Virus record (IMG/VR): IMGVR_UViG_3300007512_000092
Span: 1-38,472 of that record
DNA length: 38,472 bases
Strand: one strand, 5' to 3'
From: a virus
Part shown: positions 22,752 through 31,163 of the stretch, in pieces
Numbering within the stretch: the first letter of the stretch is position 1
Layout of the letters: the number at the start of each line of letters is the position of its first letter
Translations under genes and position numbers: made by a program
Notes under the pieces: generated by a model
Database searches by the model: none
What the model was told of the DNA's origin: nothing
Seen by the model: only the letters and a program-made list of their open reading frames with translations

Positions 22752-23359
22752 CAGACGCCTACGATGCATACAAGATGTATCTAGGACTGAGACTGCATTT
22801 CAACAATGGTTCGTATGATTATTACAAATATAATGGTGCAGTTAATTGTTCTAAAGAATCGTTTATGCGAAGGAGTGACCGATATTTTTTTCATAAAATT
22901 GGTAAAAAATATAATGGTGAGCTCGAACCTTTTCTGGTTTCTAACTTTGTATCTGGCGATTCGGTTAATCCAAAATGGCTAACTAGTGATAAAGCACTGG
23001 AAAATTATAATAAGTGGAAGAAAAACCAACAATCCATTACAAGAGTTTTTGACCAAGATTTGAAGAAATGTCTTGACATTTTCGATTCTTTTGGTATAAT
23101 GTTTATATCAGAATCAAAATTTAAACATCCTCCGATTGTGAAGATGATTGATTCTGGTAAATTGAATATTGAGTCAGCTGTCATATTAGATCACTTTCTC
23201 AATTGGATAGATTATGTAGAACGTGAAGTAGACGATCAGTGGATTTGGCCACGGATTCGTGATATGCTTCGCAAATGTCAACCTTTCATTAAGTTCAATG
23301 AGACAAAATGCAAGGAAGTACTAAAAAACAGGGTGGAAAGCGTACTTCAGAAGATCTGA
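22748..23359 (+). CDS. 59: Replicative helicase loader, gp59-like
   Basis: 203 residues. The start TDAYDAYKMYLGLRLHFNNG..YDYYKYNG and the later FLNWIDYVEREVDDQWIWPRI are typical of gp59, a mainly helical protein that loads the gp41 helicase on forked DNA coated with gp32. Position between gp33 and gp32 supports this. Inside the gene lies a near-consensus promoter sequence (23073-23100). Its 3' end overlaps a small coiled-coil gene by 52 nt. Confidence 0.85.
   Translation: MTDAYDAYKMYLGLRLHFNNGSYDYYKYNGAVNCSKESFMRRSDRYFFHKIGKKYNGELEPFLVSNFVSGDSVNPKWLTSDKALENYNKWKKNQQSITRVFDQDLKKCLDIFDSFGIMFISESKFKHPPIVKMIDSGKLNIESAVILDHFLNWIDYVEREVDDQWIWPRIRDMLRKCQPFIKFNETKCKEVLKNRVESVLQKI
23073..23100 (+). 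promoter_or_regulatory. Possible internal host-type promoter in gene 59
   Basis: TTGACA (23073-23078), 16-nt spacer, TATAAT (23095-23100), both hexamers perfect, inside gene 59. It could feed the coiled-coil gene and thyX. As it lies in coding sequence it may be chance. Confidence 0.4.
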
Positions 23360-23487
23360 TCCGAGAAGTTGCTCATCTCAAGTCGAGAATGGGTAATCTT
23401 CAGAAGGATGTAAGGCGTCTGGAATATGACAACGCTCTGTTGCAACGAAAGTTGCAAGTTCTTACCTCTGTCAAAAGAGGTAGGTAG
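23308..23487 (+). CDS. Coiled-coil miniprotein overlapping gene 59
   Basis: 59 residues (MQGSTKKQGGKRTSEDLIRE..), starting inside the end of gene 59 in another frame. After a basic N-terminus it is a continuous heptad helix (IREVAHLKSRMGNLQKDV then RRLEYDNALLQRKLQVL), then a basic end. The stop at 23485 lies just before a late promoter. The intact helix over a region otherwise lacking a gene supports real coding. Confidence 0.6.
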   Translation: MQGSTKKQGGKRTSEDLIREVAHLKSRMGNLQKDVRRLEYDNALLQRKLQVLTSVKRGR

Positions 23488-23490
23488 TTG

Positions 23491-23498
23491 TATAAATA
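23491..23498 (+). promoter_or_regulatory. T4-type late promoter
   Basis: Exact TATAAATA, followed at 23505 by a strong 9-bp hairpin and the NUMOD3 gene at 23566. Confidence 0.6.
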
Positions 23499-23504
23499 CA
23501 GATA

Positions 23505-23529
23505 GGGAGAGTGCTAGTTACACTCTCCC
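23505..23529 (+). terminator. Perfect 9-bp hairpin in the leader of the NUMOD3 gene
   Basis: GGGAGAGTG (23505-23513), loop CTAGTTA, CACTCTCCC (23521-23529). It follows the late promoter by 6 nt, so it lies at the transcript's 5' end; it has no T-run, so mRNA stabilisation is as likely as termination of upstream transcripts. Confidence 0.4.
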
Positions 23530-23565
23530 AATCCTAAACTACAACTTTTAATAGAGGTAAAAGTC

Positions 23566-23877
23566 ATGTCTAACTATATTTATTTTCCAAAATTATCAGA
23601 AGCCTTAGGGATTCCAGACCATCCTATTATAGATGATGGTATTCCTGAAGATGCTATTCCAATGTGGGGTGATTCTTGTTCGGGTGATCAAAATCCAATG
23701 TATGGTAAACCTGTTTCTGAGGAAACTAGAAGAAGAATCAGTGAAGTTAAAAAGGGTAAATCATCTCCACTTAAAGGTAGAACTATTTCGGAAGAAACTA
23801 AACAAAAAATAAGTAAAGGTATGCAAGGAAATACAAATTGGAAGGAGAGAAAATGGCGGAATCCCAAGTCTCTCTGA
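23566..23877 (+). CDS. NUMOD3 DNA-binding protein, homing-endonuclease remnant
   Basis: 103 residues. From residue 43 there are two NUMOD3-type units, NPMYGKPVSEETRRRISEVK and SPLKGRTISEETKQKISKG, the DNA-binding module usually fused to GIY-YIG or HNH nucleases. The first 40 residues show no nuclease motif, so it is either a truncated homing endonuclease or a free DNA-binding protein. AGAGGT lies before the ATG. Its end overlaps thyX by 25 nt, so insertion next to thyX is likely. Confidence 0.75.
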   Translation: MSNYIYFPKLSEALGIPDHPIIDDGIPEDAIPMWGDSCSGDQNPMYGKPVSEETRRRISEVKKGKSSPLKGRTISEETKQKISKGMQGNTNWKERKWRNPKSL

Positions 23878-24518
23878 TTGACCACATGGGAGATGATCTG
23901 ACTGTAGTTAATGCAGCCAGAGTCTCCTTTGGTAAGAAGAAAACAGAGTTCACAGATGGTGATGTAAAACTGATTAAGTATCTTGCAGATCATAATCATT
24001 GGTCACCTTTTGGACACTGTTCTGCTCAATTTCATATCAAAGCTCCAGTATTTGTTGCAAGACAATTAGTCAAGCATCAAATCGGACTTTGCTGGAATGA
24101 GATTAGTAGAAGGTATGTGGATAATGAACCAGAGTTTTTTACAGTCGATGTATGGAGAAAACGTGCGGAGAATAAGAAACAAGGTTCAGATCCAGATGAT
24201 ACTATTGAGTGGGTGAATCGTGGTGAACGTGTAGGTGCAGTTCAACTCAATGTTGAATATCATGCTCTAATGGGTTATAAAGAGATGATTGCCGCAGGAG
24301 TTGCACCAGAACAAGCCAGGATGATACTACCTCAGAGTATGATGACAGAGTGGTACTGGTCTGGTACACTCTATGCATTTGCAAGGGTATGTAATCTTAG
24401 ATGCTCTCCCGATGCTCAGTATGAGTCTAAGGAAGTTGCAGATAAAATTGCAGAACATTGTGAAACCTTATTTCCTCATAGCTGGAAATCATTATGGAAA
24501 CACGATACAAACTCTTAG
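23853..24518 (+). CDS. thyX: Flavin-dependent thymidylate synthase
   Basis: 221 residues from the ATG at 23853, which follows AAGGAG; the upstream TTG (23838) has no such site. The ThyX signature lies at 74-88, KHQIGLCWNEISRRY, a variant of RHRxxSxNExSxRY in which the first arginine is lysine, the second is glutamine and the S is cysteine. Residues HWSPFGH (49-55) and the C-terminal RCSPDAQ region fit. It makes dTMP from dUMP using methylene-tetrahydrofolate and FAD. It works with nrdJ to supply phage DNA precursors. Confidence 0.9.
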   Translation: MAESQVSLIDHMGDDLTVVNAARVSFGKKKTEFTDGDVKLIKYLADHNHWSPFGHCSAQFHIKAPVFVARQLVKHQIGLCWNEISRRYVDNEPEFFTVDVWRKRAENKKQGSDPDDTIEWVNRGERVGAVQLNVEYHALMGYKEMIAAGVAPEQARMILPQSMMTEWYWSGTLYAFARVCNLRCSPDAQYESKEVADKIAEHCETLFPHSWKSLWKHDTNS

Positions 24519-24625
24519 TCAGGGATGTTGGTAATTATGCCGAGGATTCACTGATTAAATTACTATGGGTGGTGTTCACTCATAGATTCCATCACCTATT
24601 GAAAGGTGAAGGTTTTCGAGACTAA
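24494..24625 (+). CDS. Possible small protein
   Basis: 43 residues (METRYKLLVRDVGNYAEDSL..), starting inside the end of thyX. It has one short hydrophobic stretch (LIKLLWVVF). No strong ribosome site; it occupies an otherwise empty gap before gene 32. Listed with caution. Confidence 0.35.
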   Translation: METRYKLLVRDVGNYAEDSLIKLLWVVFTHRFHHLLKGEGFRD

Positions 24626-24681
24626 TAAATAGTCTTAATACGTTAATACGCTAATACTAACTAATCATATAGGAGAATACT
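24615..24681 (+). promoter_or_regulatory. Gene 32 leader with hairpin and TAATACG repeats (possible autogenous operator)
   Basis: GACTA-ATAAA-TAGTC (24620-24634) forms a short hairpin that overlaps AATAAATA (24624-24631), one base from a late promoter. It is followed by repeated TTAATACG-like units (24635-24660) and an AGGAG before the ATG. In T4, gp32 represses its own mRNA by binding a leader pseudoknot and AU-rich repeats; this leader could work alike. Confidence 0.45.
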
Positions 24682-25566
24682 ATGTCTTTCAGCGCATTAA
24701 AAAAACAGTCCAACCTTAACTCTCTGCTTGATGAGTATAACAAACAGAGTTCCCCCGAAACCCGATCATTTGACGATGATAGGTTCTGGAAACCAGAACT
24801 TGATAAGTCTGGTAATGGCTACGCCGTTATCCGATTTATGCCTGCACCAGATGGTGAGGAAATTCCTTGGGTAAGGATGTTTTCTCATTCATTCCAAGGG
24901 CCAGGTGGATGGTATATTGAGAATTCTCTCACAACCATCAACAAGAATGATCCAGTAGGTGATGTGAATCGCCGTCTCTGGAATTCTGGTTCTGAGGCAG
25001 ACAAAGAGACTGCCCGTAGACAGAAACGGAAATTGTCATATTACACCAATATCTTTGTGGTGTCAGATCCCAAACATCCAGAACATGAAGGGAAAGTTTT
25101 CCTTTATAAGTTTGGTAAGAAGATCTTTGATAAGGTCATGGAGGCCATGCAACCTCAGTTTGAGGATGAGACTCCTGTAAATCCTTTCGATCTTTGGAAG
25201 GGTGCGAACTTCAAGTTGAAGATTCGTAAAGTCGATGGTTTCTGGAACTACGACAAGTCGGAGTTCGATACCGCCGGTCCACTTCATGAGGATGAGTCAG
25301 TCATGGAAGCTGCATATAACAGCTCTCATGGTCTGAAACAGTTCCATGAAGCATCTAACTTCAAGACCTATGAGGAATTGAAGGAGAAGATGGAACGTGT
25401 TCTTGGTGAGACAAGGGATAATCGTACTGCTGAGCAGATCGCTCAGGATGTTGAGGATTCCTTTGGACCATCCGATGAGTCCAAACCACCTTTTGATGGT
25501 GGGAAACCTATCAAGAGTACTCCATCAGATACGATGGATTACTTTGAGAAGTTGGCGACAACTTAG
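24682..25566 (+). CDS. 32: Single-stranded DNA-binding protein, gp32-like
   Basis: 294 residues. N-terminal LKKQSNLNSLL resembles the LAST motif used for cooperative binding. The core (FWKPELDKSGNGYAVIRFMPAPDG..WVRMFSHSFQG) is the gp32 OB fold with aromatic residues for base stacking. The C-terminal part is acidic and serine-rich and ends MDYFEKLATT, the protein-contact tail. The protein contains no cysteine, so the zinc site of T4 gp32 is absent. It coats single strands in replication and recombination. It converges on the reverse-strand tail operon with only 2 nt between stops. Confidence 0.92.
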   Translation: MSFSALKKQSNLNSLLDEYNKQSSPETRSFDDDRFWKPELDKSGNGYAVIRFMPAPDGEEIPWVRMFSHSFQGPGGWYIENSLTTINKNDPVGDVNRRLWNSGSEADKETARRQKRKLSYYTNIFVVSDPKHPEHEGKVFLYKFGKKIFDKVMEAMQPQFEDETPVNPFDLWKGANFKLKIRKVDGFWNYDKSEFDTAGPLHEDESVMEAAYNSSHGLKQFHEASNFKTYEELKEKMERVLGETRDNRTAEQIAQDVEDSFGPSDESKPPFDGGKPIKSTPSDTMDYFEKLATT

Positions 25567-25568
25567 GG

Positions 25569-28304
25569 TTATCCTTGCTTCGTAGCTTGAACTGCGGCGC
25601 TCTCATCTTTACTGAACAGTCGCATGGCGACTCCGCCTCCGCCGCCTCCATAAAAGTTTTGTGGGGCACTTACAACTGCGGCTGTTCCTTTAAAAGCTTC
25701 TTGTTGTTCTTTATCCAATGTTTTAAGTTTGGTTGCTAATATCTGTTCCCAATCAGCTTGACCTTCTTTAGAAGAGATTCCTCTTCTATCTTCAACCATT
25801 TTGAGTTTGGTTGCTAATTTGGCGAGTGCTGTTGTATCCATACCCCCCATCATACTTTTGAGTTTTTCTGCATCAATTATAAACTCATCTTTATCTTTAT
25901 TCAAAGCACCTAAACCAAGACCAGCTAGATTCTTACGAGCTGCAACTTGTCCCTCTTTCATTGCCTTTTCATCTTTATCCACATCACCCAATGAGTCAGG
26001 TAATAGTTTATCTATTAATGCATGAGCTCCTCTTTGTAAATCATCTGCAAAAGTAAATTCTTTAAAACCATCAAATCCTAGTCGTTGAACAAATTTATTA
26101 ACTTTTTTAACAGCCCAATTAAGAATGTTTTGAATCATCATTGCCAGATCAATGACAAAGAAATCAACTAAAGATTTTATTGCGCCTTTCATTCCATCCA
26201 TTATTTTCTCACCAAAGGTTCTCGTATCATCTTCATTCTTCTCTTTAAATCCATCCCAAAATCCTGAGATAGCTTCAAAGATTGCCATGATCCAACCAAT
26301 AGGTGCAAAGAATCTACCAATCCATGAAGCACCAGCAGCTCCAACTTTAATTATACCAGCAAAGAATTTTTTAATACCTTGAATTATAGGATTATTAGCC
26401 ACAGCTGTCACAAATCCTTTAACTTTACCAATAATGTCTCCAAAGAAATCAAAGAAACCATTGATTCCTTTACCAGCTGCATCTGCACCAGTAGCAAACC
26501 ATCCACTAAATGTTTTTACCCATCCACTAAGAGTTCCTATAAATTTACTAATAGCACTTTCTTTTCCAAATAGAGAACCAAACCATGTAAATAATTTTCT
26601 AATTTCTCCACCTTCATCAAACCAACCAAATCCCATATTTTTCATTGCAATAAGGGCCTGACCTATTTTACCAGTAGGACCAAATAAATTTCTAAGCCAA
26701 TTTCCTAATTTAACAAGATCGTGTTTATCATTCCACCAATCCTCTGCATCTTTCACTAACAAAAATGCACCAGCTATTTTACCACTAGGACCAAAGATTC
26801 CTTTTATAAAAGTCCATATTTTTCTAAAATCTCCAGCCTCATCAAACCATGTTATTTCTGTAGGTAAAGCTTTATACATTTGAGCTATTTTTCCACCAGC
26901 ACCAAATATATCTTTTATCCACTTCCAAGACTTTCTCATATCTCCAGCATCATCAAACATAATAACATCACCAAGACCATCTATCCATTTTCTGAATAGT
27001 CCAAGTTTTCCATCTGGACCAAATATATCAGTAATTTTTTTCCATGCTTGTCGTATATCTCCACCATCATCAAACCATTGTTTTCTGGCCCATTCGGAAA
27101 CTACAGTAAATAAACCATTTAATTTTCCAGCAGGGCCAAATATCTTTTTGATTTCTTTCCAAACTTGTGTTAGATGTCCTGTATCACCAAACATTGTGGT
27201 TTTAGTCCAATCTGTAACAGTAGTTATAAAAGTAGCAATTTTACCTCCTGTTCCAAATAACTTTTTGATTTCATCCCAAAGTAATACAAGAGTTGAAGTA
27301 GTAACTCCGAATAATCCTTTTCCTAACCATTCTGTTACTTTAGCAGTTAATAGAGCTATTGTTTTTCCTGCACCAAATATTTTCGTGATTTCTTTCCAAA
27401 GTAAAGCAAGAGTGCTAGTAGTAATATTAAATAATCCTTTTCCTACCCATTCTGTTACTGTTGTAGTTAATTTAACTATAGAACCACCTAAACCAAATAT
27501 CTTCTTAATTTGATTCCAAAGTAATGAAAGAGTACCAGTGGTTATATTAAACAATTTTTTTCCTGCCCATGCAGTTACTTCTACCAAGAGTAATGCAATA
27601 GATCCTGTGGCGACTGCAAATATTTTACCCAAAGCGGCCATTAATTTAACTATTGGTGAAGTGGTTTTTCCTAACCATTCAAGAGCTTTCCATTCTATAG
27701 CTAATGCACCTAAAGCTGCAAGAGAATCAAAGATTGCTTTATTATCATTATAAAAGTTAGTAAATGTGGTTTTAAATTCCTCCCATTTTTCTTTTATTTT
27801 TGGACCCCATTCGTTCCACCATGCTTCCCAATCCTGTGATGCTAACCATTCCAATAAGAGTGCAAGACCTATAAGAACACCACCTTTCATAAGAAGACCT
27901 AAGAGATCTCCTGCAAACTTTTTAGTCTTATCTGCCATTGCCTTCATATATTTTGAAGGATCAATTTTACTTGCATCTCGTAACGCAGCTTTCGCTGCTC
28001 TTCGTGCATCATCTAAAGCCATGACCGCAATACCCTTCATATCACCTAAAATTTTAGTAAAAGTGACGGCTTGAGTATTAGCTTGTTTTGTATTCTTGGA
28101 TATTTCTTCTGATTCGTCAGCTGATTTTCCAGAAACTCCTAATAAATCTTGTAATAATGCATTATTTTCAAAATTAAATTTTTTGGAATGTTCAAGACCA
28201 GCCTCTTCTCCTGCTTTAGAATCGGCAAGGATAGCAGTAATTTTTTGTAATTCACCTAACTGGCCAGTTGACGTAGATTCGGTTGCTAGTGGTTGTTCAG
28301 CCAT
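25569..28304 (-). CDS. Tape-measure-like baseplate hub protein (gp29-like) with tandem repeats
   Basis: 911 residues. A helical N-terminus (1-130), a hydrophobic segment near 132-155, then at about 228-590 roughly nine imperfect repeats of 37-41 residues, each with the pattern W-K-x-I-K-x-I-F-G-x-x-G-K-I. After that come hydrophobic and amphipathic helices and a glycine run (GGGGGG) near the C-terminus. Length, helicity, hydrophobic patches and position after gp26 and gp51-like genes fit a tail-length tape measure; T4 gp29 is shorter (590). Overlaps the gp51-like gene by 8 nt. Confidence 0.7.
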   Translation of the reverse strand: MAEQPLATESTSTGQLGELQKITAILADSKAGEEAGLEHSKKFNFENNALLQDLLGVSGKSADESEEISKNTKQANTQAVTFTKILGDMKGIAVMALDDARRAAKAALRDASKIDPSKYMKAMADKTKKFAGDLLGLLMKGGVLIGLALLLEWLASQDWEAWWNEWGPKIKEKWEEFKTTFTNFYNDNKAIFDSLAALGALAIEWKALEWLGKTTSPIVKLMAALGKIFAVATGSIALLLVEVTAWAGKKLFNITTGTLSLLWNQIKKIFGLGGSIVKLTTTVTEWVGKGLFNITTSTLALLWKEITKIFGAGKTIALLTAKVTEWLGKGLFGVTTSTLVLLWDEIKKLFGTGGKIATFITTVTDWTKTTMFGDTGHLTQVWKEIKKIFGPAGKLNGLFTVVSEWARKQWFDDGGDIRQAWKKITDIFGPDGKLGLFRKWIDGLGDVIMFDDAGDMRKSWKWIKDIFGAGGKIAQMYKALPTEITWFDEAGDFRKIWTFIKGIFGPSGKIAGAFLLVKDAEDWWNDKHDLVKLGNWLRNLFGPTGKIGQALIAMKNMGFGWFDEGGEIRKLFTWFGSLFGKESAISKFIGTLSGWVKTFSGWFATGADAAGKGINGFFDFFGDIIGKVKGFVTAVANNPIIQGIKKFFAGIIKVGAAGASWIGRFFAPIGWIMAIFEAISGFWDGFKEKNEDDTRTFGEKIMDGMKGAIKSLVDFFVIDLAMMIQNILNWAVKKVNKFVQRLGFDGFKEFTFADDLQRGAHALIDKLLPDSLGDVDKDEKAMKEGQVAARKNLAGLGLGALNKDKDEFIIDAEKLKSMMGGMDTTALAKLATKLKMVEDRRGISSKEGQADWEQILATKLKTLDKEQQEAFKGTAAVVSAPQNFYGGGGGGVAMRLFSKDESAAVQATKQG

Positions 28305-28482
28305 TTTGACTAGATCTCCTTTGAGATTCTTTGTTTCTCTCGTTTTCTTCTTTAATAAAGGAATTCAATTTTTCCAAATAAATATCCCTCTCCCACGGAA
28401 TCATATTTTCGACTTCAGACAAACTCCAATGATGATGTTGAATCATTCCGAATGTGTAATCAAAATGATTCTCTAAAGTCAT
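28297..28482 (-). CDS. Baseplate hub assembly chaperone, gp51-like
   Basis: 61 residues. FGMIQHHHWSLSEVENMIPWERDIYLEKL has the W-S-L-x-E..PWER pattern of short tail-assembly chaperones and of gp51-type proteins next to gp26 in cyanophages. It lies between the gp26 homologue and the tape measure, where T4-like phages place it. Identification rests on this pattern and position. Confidence 0.6.
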   Translation of the reverse strand: MTLENHFDYTFGMIQHHHWSLSEVENMIPWERDIYLEKLNSFIKEENERNKESQRRSSQNG

Positions 28483-28496
28483 GTGCGAGAGGGCTA

Positions 28497-29204
28497 CTAG
28501 AAAAAAGAGTTCATACCCTGTAAAGTAACTGTAGATTCCTTACCAGTGTTTGGGTTTTTGATAACTACATCATGTTTCAATGTAGGCATGGTTTCAAAGA
28601 ATTTCTGAACCTTCAAAAATTGATCATGAGATAGACTATCAATGAAAGCTTTCTTATCCTTTTGTGAATAATCCATACAATCATGAATCTCATCACCTTC
28701 CCAAATTTGATACATACATTCACATACCATATCGAACATAGTATCAATCTCTCCACCTTTACCCTTAGATAATCTTTGTACAGTATCTAATTGTGGGTAA
28801 GTCATCAAAATACCGATATCATCTGTTATTGGTATTCTTGCATCATGATCTGCATCCATTTGAACCACAACCTCAGACAGATCTACTTCAACCTGTACTT
28901 TGGTCTTTTCGTCATCTGGACAAGTGACTTGTAAAGTCGCTACTTCACCTACAGACTTAGCTCTGATCTGTAGAAAGATATATTCTACATCAAACAGAGG
29001 TAATCTCTCTGCATCTATCTCTTGATAAACACAATTCTTTATTAAAGTTTTGATTGCATTATACAGGGATTTTTCATCTCCTGTTTCTTGTGCAATCATT
29101 AATATTTTTTCCTCTTTTACAAGGAAAGGTCTAAATTCAATCTCCTCATCAGTTGAGGGAATGTTCAGCCTATATCTAGGCGTATTAATTTGTGGTAATG
29201 CCAT
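28497..29204 (-). CDS. 26: Baseplate hub protein, gp26-like
   Basis: 235 residues. The start LPQINTPRYRLNIPSTDEEIEFRPF and FLVKEEKILMIAQETGD are typical of the T4 baseplate hub family (PF12322-type) that includes gp26. The remainder is mixed alpha/beta, ending TVTLQGMNSFF. gp26 forms part of the central hub that plugs the baseplate. It is followed 14 nt later by the gp51-like gene in the same operon. Confidence 0.82.
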   Translation of the reverse strand: MALPQINTPRYRLNIPSTDEEIEFRPFLVKEEKILMIAQETGDEKSLYNAIKTLIKNCVYQEIDAERLPLFDVEYIFLQIRAKSVGEVATLQVTCPDDEKTKVQVEVDLSEVVVQMDADHDARIPITDDIGILMTYPQLDTVQRLSKGKGGEIDTMFDMVCECMYQIWEGDEIHDCMDYSQKDKKAFIDSLSHDQFLKVQKFFETMPTLKHDVVIKNPNTGKESTVTLQGMNSFF

Positions 29205-29228
29205 AATATACTCACGTTAAATGTTAAA

Positions 29229-30569
29229 TTAACCAAGCAGACCCGAAAACTTACTAAGTGGTCCTGTAGTTACTGCTTGACCTAATGCACCTGTTAATGG
29301 ACCAGATAATTCTGGTGGTAAATCTTCCAAGAAAGGGAATCCATCTTTTTCATTTCTAAATTCTCCAACTGAAAGAGATACAGTGCTACGATTACCAATG
29401 TCACCCATCTTGAATGGATTCCATTTGGTATATGCCCATGTCACATCGAATGTTCCTATTTGATCCGTTGCATCATGTGCTAAATCTATTGACCCTACTG
29501 TTTGTGGCCAACATTGAAATACTCTTACCCCATAAGTGTCTGCAAATATTGTTTTTGGTGCTGGTTTTCCATCTTTTGGGGGATCTGGTTGACCAGTAAA
29601 TTTATCAAATGCAGCTGTTGCTTCTTTAATCATACTGGATATATTGCCAGGAAATGATCTAGCTCCTGCTTTTGCTTGATTTGCTCTTGGGGGTTGTTGT
29701 CTTAATACTACCGAAGAACGAGTAAAAATATCAAATTCAGAAACATATTCATCATAGTAGTTAAAATTTCCTGTCATATCGTTCCATATTAATTTTTGCC
29801 ATTTATCAAAGAATTTCTTGATGATCATGGCCCCATCACAATAAAATGTAGTAGTAAGTGTTCCAAATTGAACACTTTGGGGATATGGGTATGGAGCTCC
29901 GTATGTACGATAAAGTCCTACATTAAATGTTTTTTCTGGTATGGTAACTTTACTACAATATAAATCTAGTTTTCGTACTGACCTCATACCACCACCGCCA
30001 GGTCCACCTTCTTGTGTATCTCCAATGGGTGGTCCAAGTCCACTAAATCCTAATGCACTGGCTGCACTACCTAATAGACTTCCTTTTTGTTCCGTTTTAA
30101 ATGGAGTATATTTTGTTTCATGCACTATATTAACTTCATCTTTAAAATAGGCGGCCATAGCTTTTCCAGTAGATCCTTGCATTATATGTGACTGCCAATC
30201 TAGAGAACCACCTTTTACTGTAGATCCCGATTGAGAGCCGGGAGAATATGGATTTTTTTTCTTTTTGGCCATAGGGGGTCTTTGTATAATATCCCAATTT
30301 GAATCTGCCTTTTCGTCTGGATTATTTAATGATGGTTGTTGAATGCCAGCTGGAACATTAAAGGTAACTTTGAAATTGACGGGCATCATAAACCCTTCAG
30401 ATTTTCCTACCATACTACGAATAGCATCAATTTCACCAGAAGGTCGCATTGCCTTTTTAGGTTGTTCTTTGATACCTATTTGTCGTAGAATTCCGTCTGT
30501 CCGTTTTTTGGTAAGACTTCCTCTGATGTCAAACTTACCTATTTTTATTCCATCTCTGAATATTGCCAT
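29229..30569 (-). CDS. Tail-tube-fold baseplate protein, gp54-like tube initiator
   Basis: 446 residues. A poorly ordered N-terminus with proline/glycine-rich linkers (residues 60-190) precedes a tube-type domain: LDLYCSKVTIPEKTFNVGLYRTYG, QSVQFGTLTTTFYCDGAMIIKKFFDKW and VFQCWPQTVGSIDLAHDATDQIGTF with TWAYTKW. These are features of T4 tail-tube-like proteins (gp19, gp54, gp48). Since gp48 is assigned at 31628, gp54, the tube initiator, is the best candidate. Starts 6 nt after the upstream gene. Confidence 0.65.
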   Translation of the reverse strand: MAIFRDGIKIGKFDIRGSLTKKRTDGILRQIGIKEQPKKAMRPSGEIDAIRSMVGKSEGFMMPVNFKVTFNVPAGIQQPSLNNPDEKADSNWDIIQRPPMAKKKKNPYSPGSQSGSTVKGGSLDWQSHIMQGSTGKAMAAYFKDEVNIVHETKYTPFKTEQKGSLLGSAASALGFSGLGPPIGDTQEGGPGGGGMRSVRKLDLYCSKVTIPEKTFNVGLYRTYGAPYPYPQSVQFGTLTTTFYCDGAMIIKKFFDKWQKLIWNDMTGNFNYYDEYVSEFDIFTRSSVVLRQQPPRANQAKAGARSFPGNISSMIKEATAAFDKFTGQPDPPKDGKPAPKTIFADTYGVRVFQCWPQTVGSIDLAHDATDQIGTFDVTWAYTKWNPFKMGDIGNRSTVSLSVGEFRNEKDGFPFLEDLPPELSGPLTGALGQAVTTGPLSKFSGLLG

Positions 30570-30575
30570 ATAACC

Positions 30576-31163
30576 TCAATACATTTGTTTACTATGATGC
30601 CAGACTCTTCTGGCTGTTGATTTTTGGAAACTCTGTAGTGGAAGTGCAGCTGCATAACTCCAATCTTCACCACTTATTCCATAGAAACCTTTTCCCTGAA
30701 CGTGATTAAATAAGTATCGTTTTATACAAGGAATTGCTGGTTTAAATTTTGTTATAATATTATAATCTAATTTCATTCGGAATCTTTCATCCAATTTACC
30801 TTGAGTACCATGAGCTTTGATCATACGAATCATAAGATCTGCACGATCATTCGGTGGTAAATAATGAAGATTGATTCCATAGAATCCACCTTTCGCATAA
30901 TCAAATGGAAAGATCAGTGGCCACATATCCCACCAAGGTAATTTTTCTTTCCACTTTGCATCATATTGAAATAGATACATTCTACCAATAAGTGGTCTTT
31001 GATCTATTCCTATATTTCTATCTGTTAATATTTCTTTTCTACCTGTTCTTGCAGGAACCACGGCACGTTGAGTTTTAGTAACAATTTTCTTAAACCAATC
31101 CATGGCCTTTCGGCCCCTGGCTTTCATATTGGATAAGAACTCTGTTGCTACATTATCTGCCAT
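30576..31163 (-). CDS. Conserved T4-like virion protein (possible DNA end protector gp2)
   Basis: 195 residues. The block MYLFQYDAKWKEKLPWWDMWPLIFPF..GGFYGINLHYLPP..RADLM is strongly conserved in marine T4-like phages. I recall such proteins next to gp4 and annotated as structural or as the DNA end protector gp2, but the assignment is unsure. The C-terminus is basic and aromatic. It overlaps the gp4 homologue by 11 nt. Confidence 0.6.
   Translation of the reverse strand: MADNVATEFLSNMKARGRKAMDWFKKIVTKTQRAVVPARTGRKEILTDRNIGIDQRPLIGRMYLFQYDAKWKEKLPWWDMWPLIFPFDYAKGGFYGINLHYLPPNDRADLMIRMIKAHGTQGKLDERFRMKLDYNIITKFKPAIPCIKRYLFNHVQGKGFYGISGEDWSYAAALPLQSFQKSTARRVWHHSKQMY

Noticed and set aside
25801-28476. 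Series of forward-strand frames opposite the tape-measure gene
   Set aside because: Their regular spacing comes from the tandem repeats on the other strand; no starts or domains support them.
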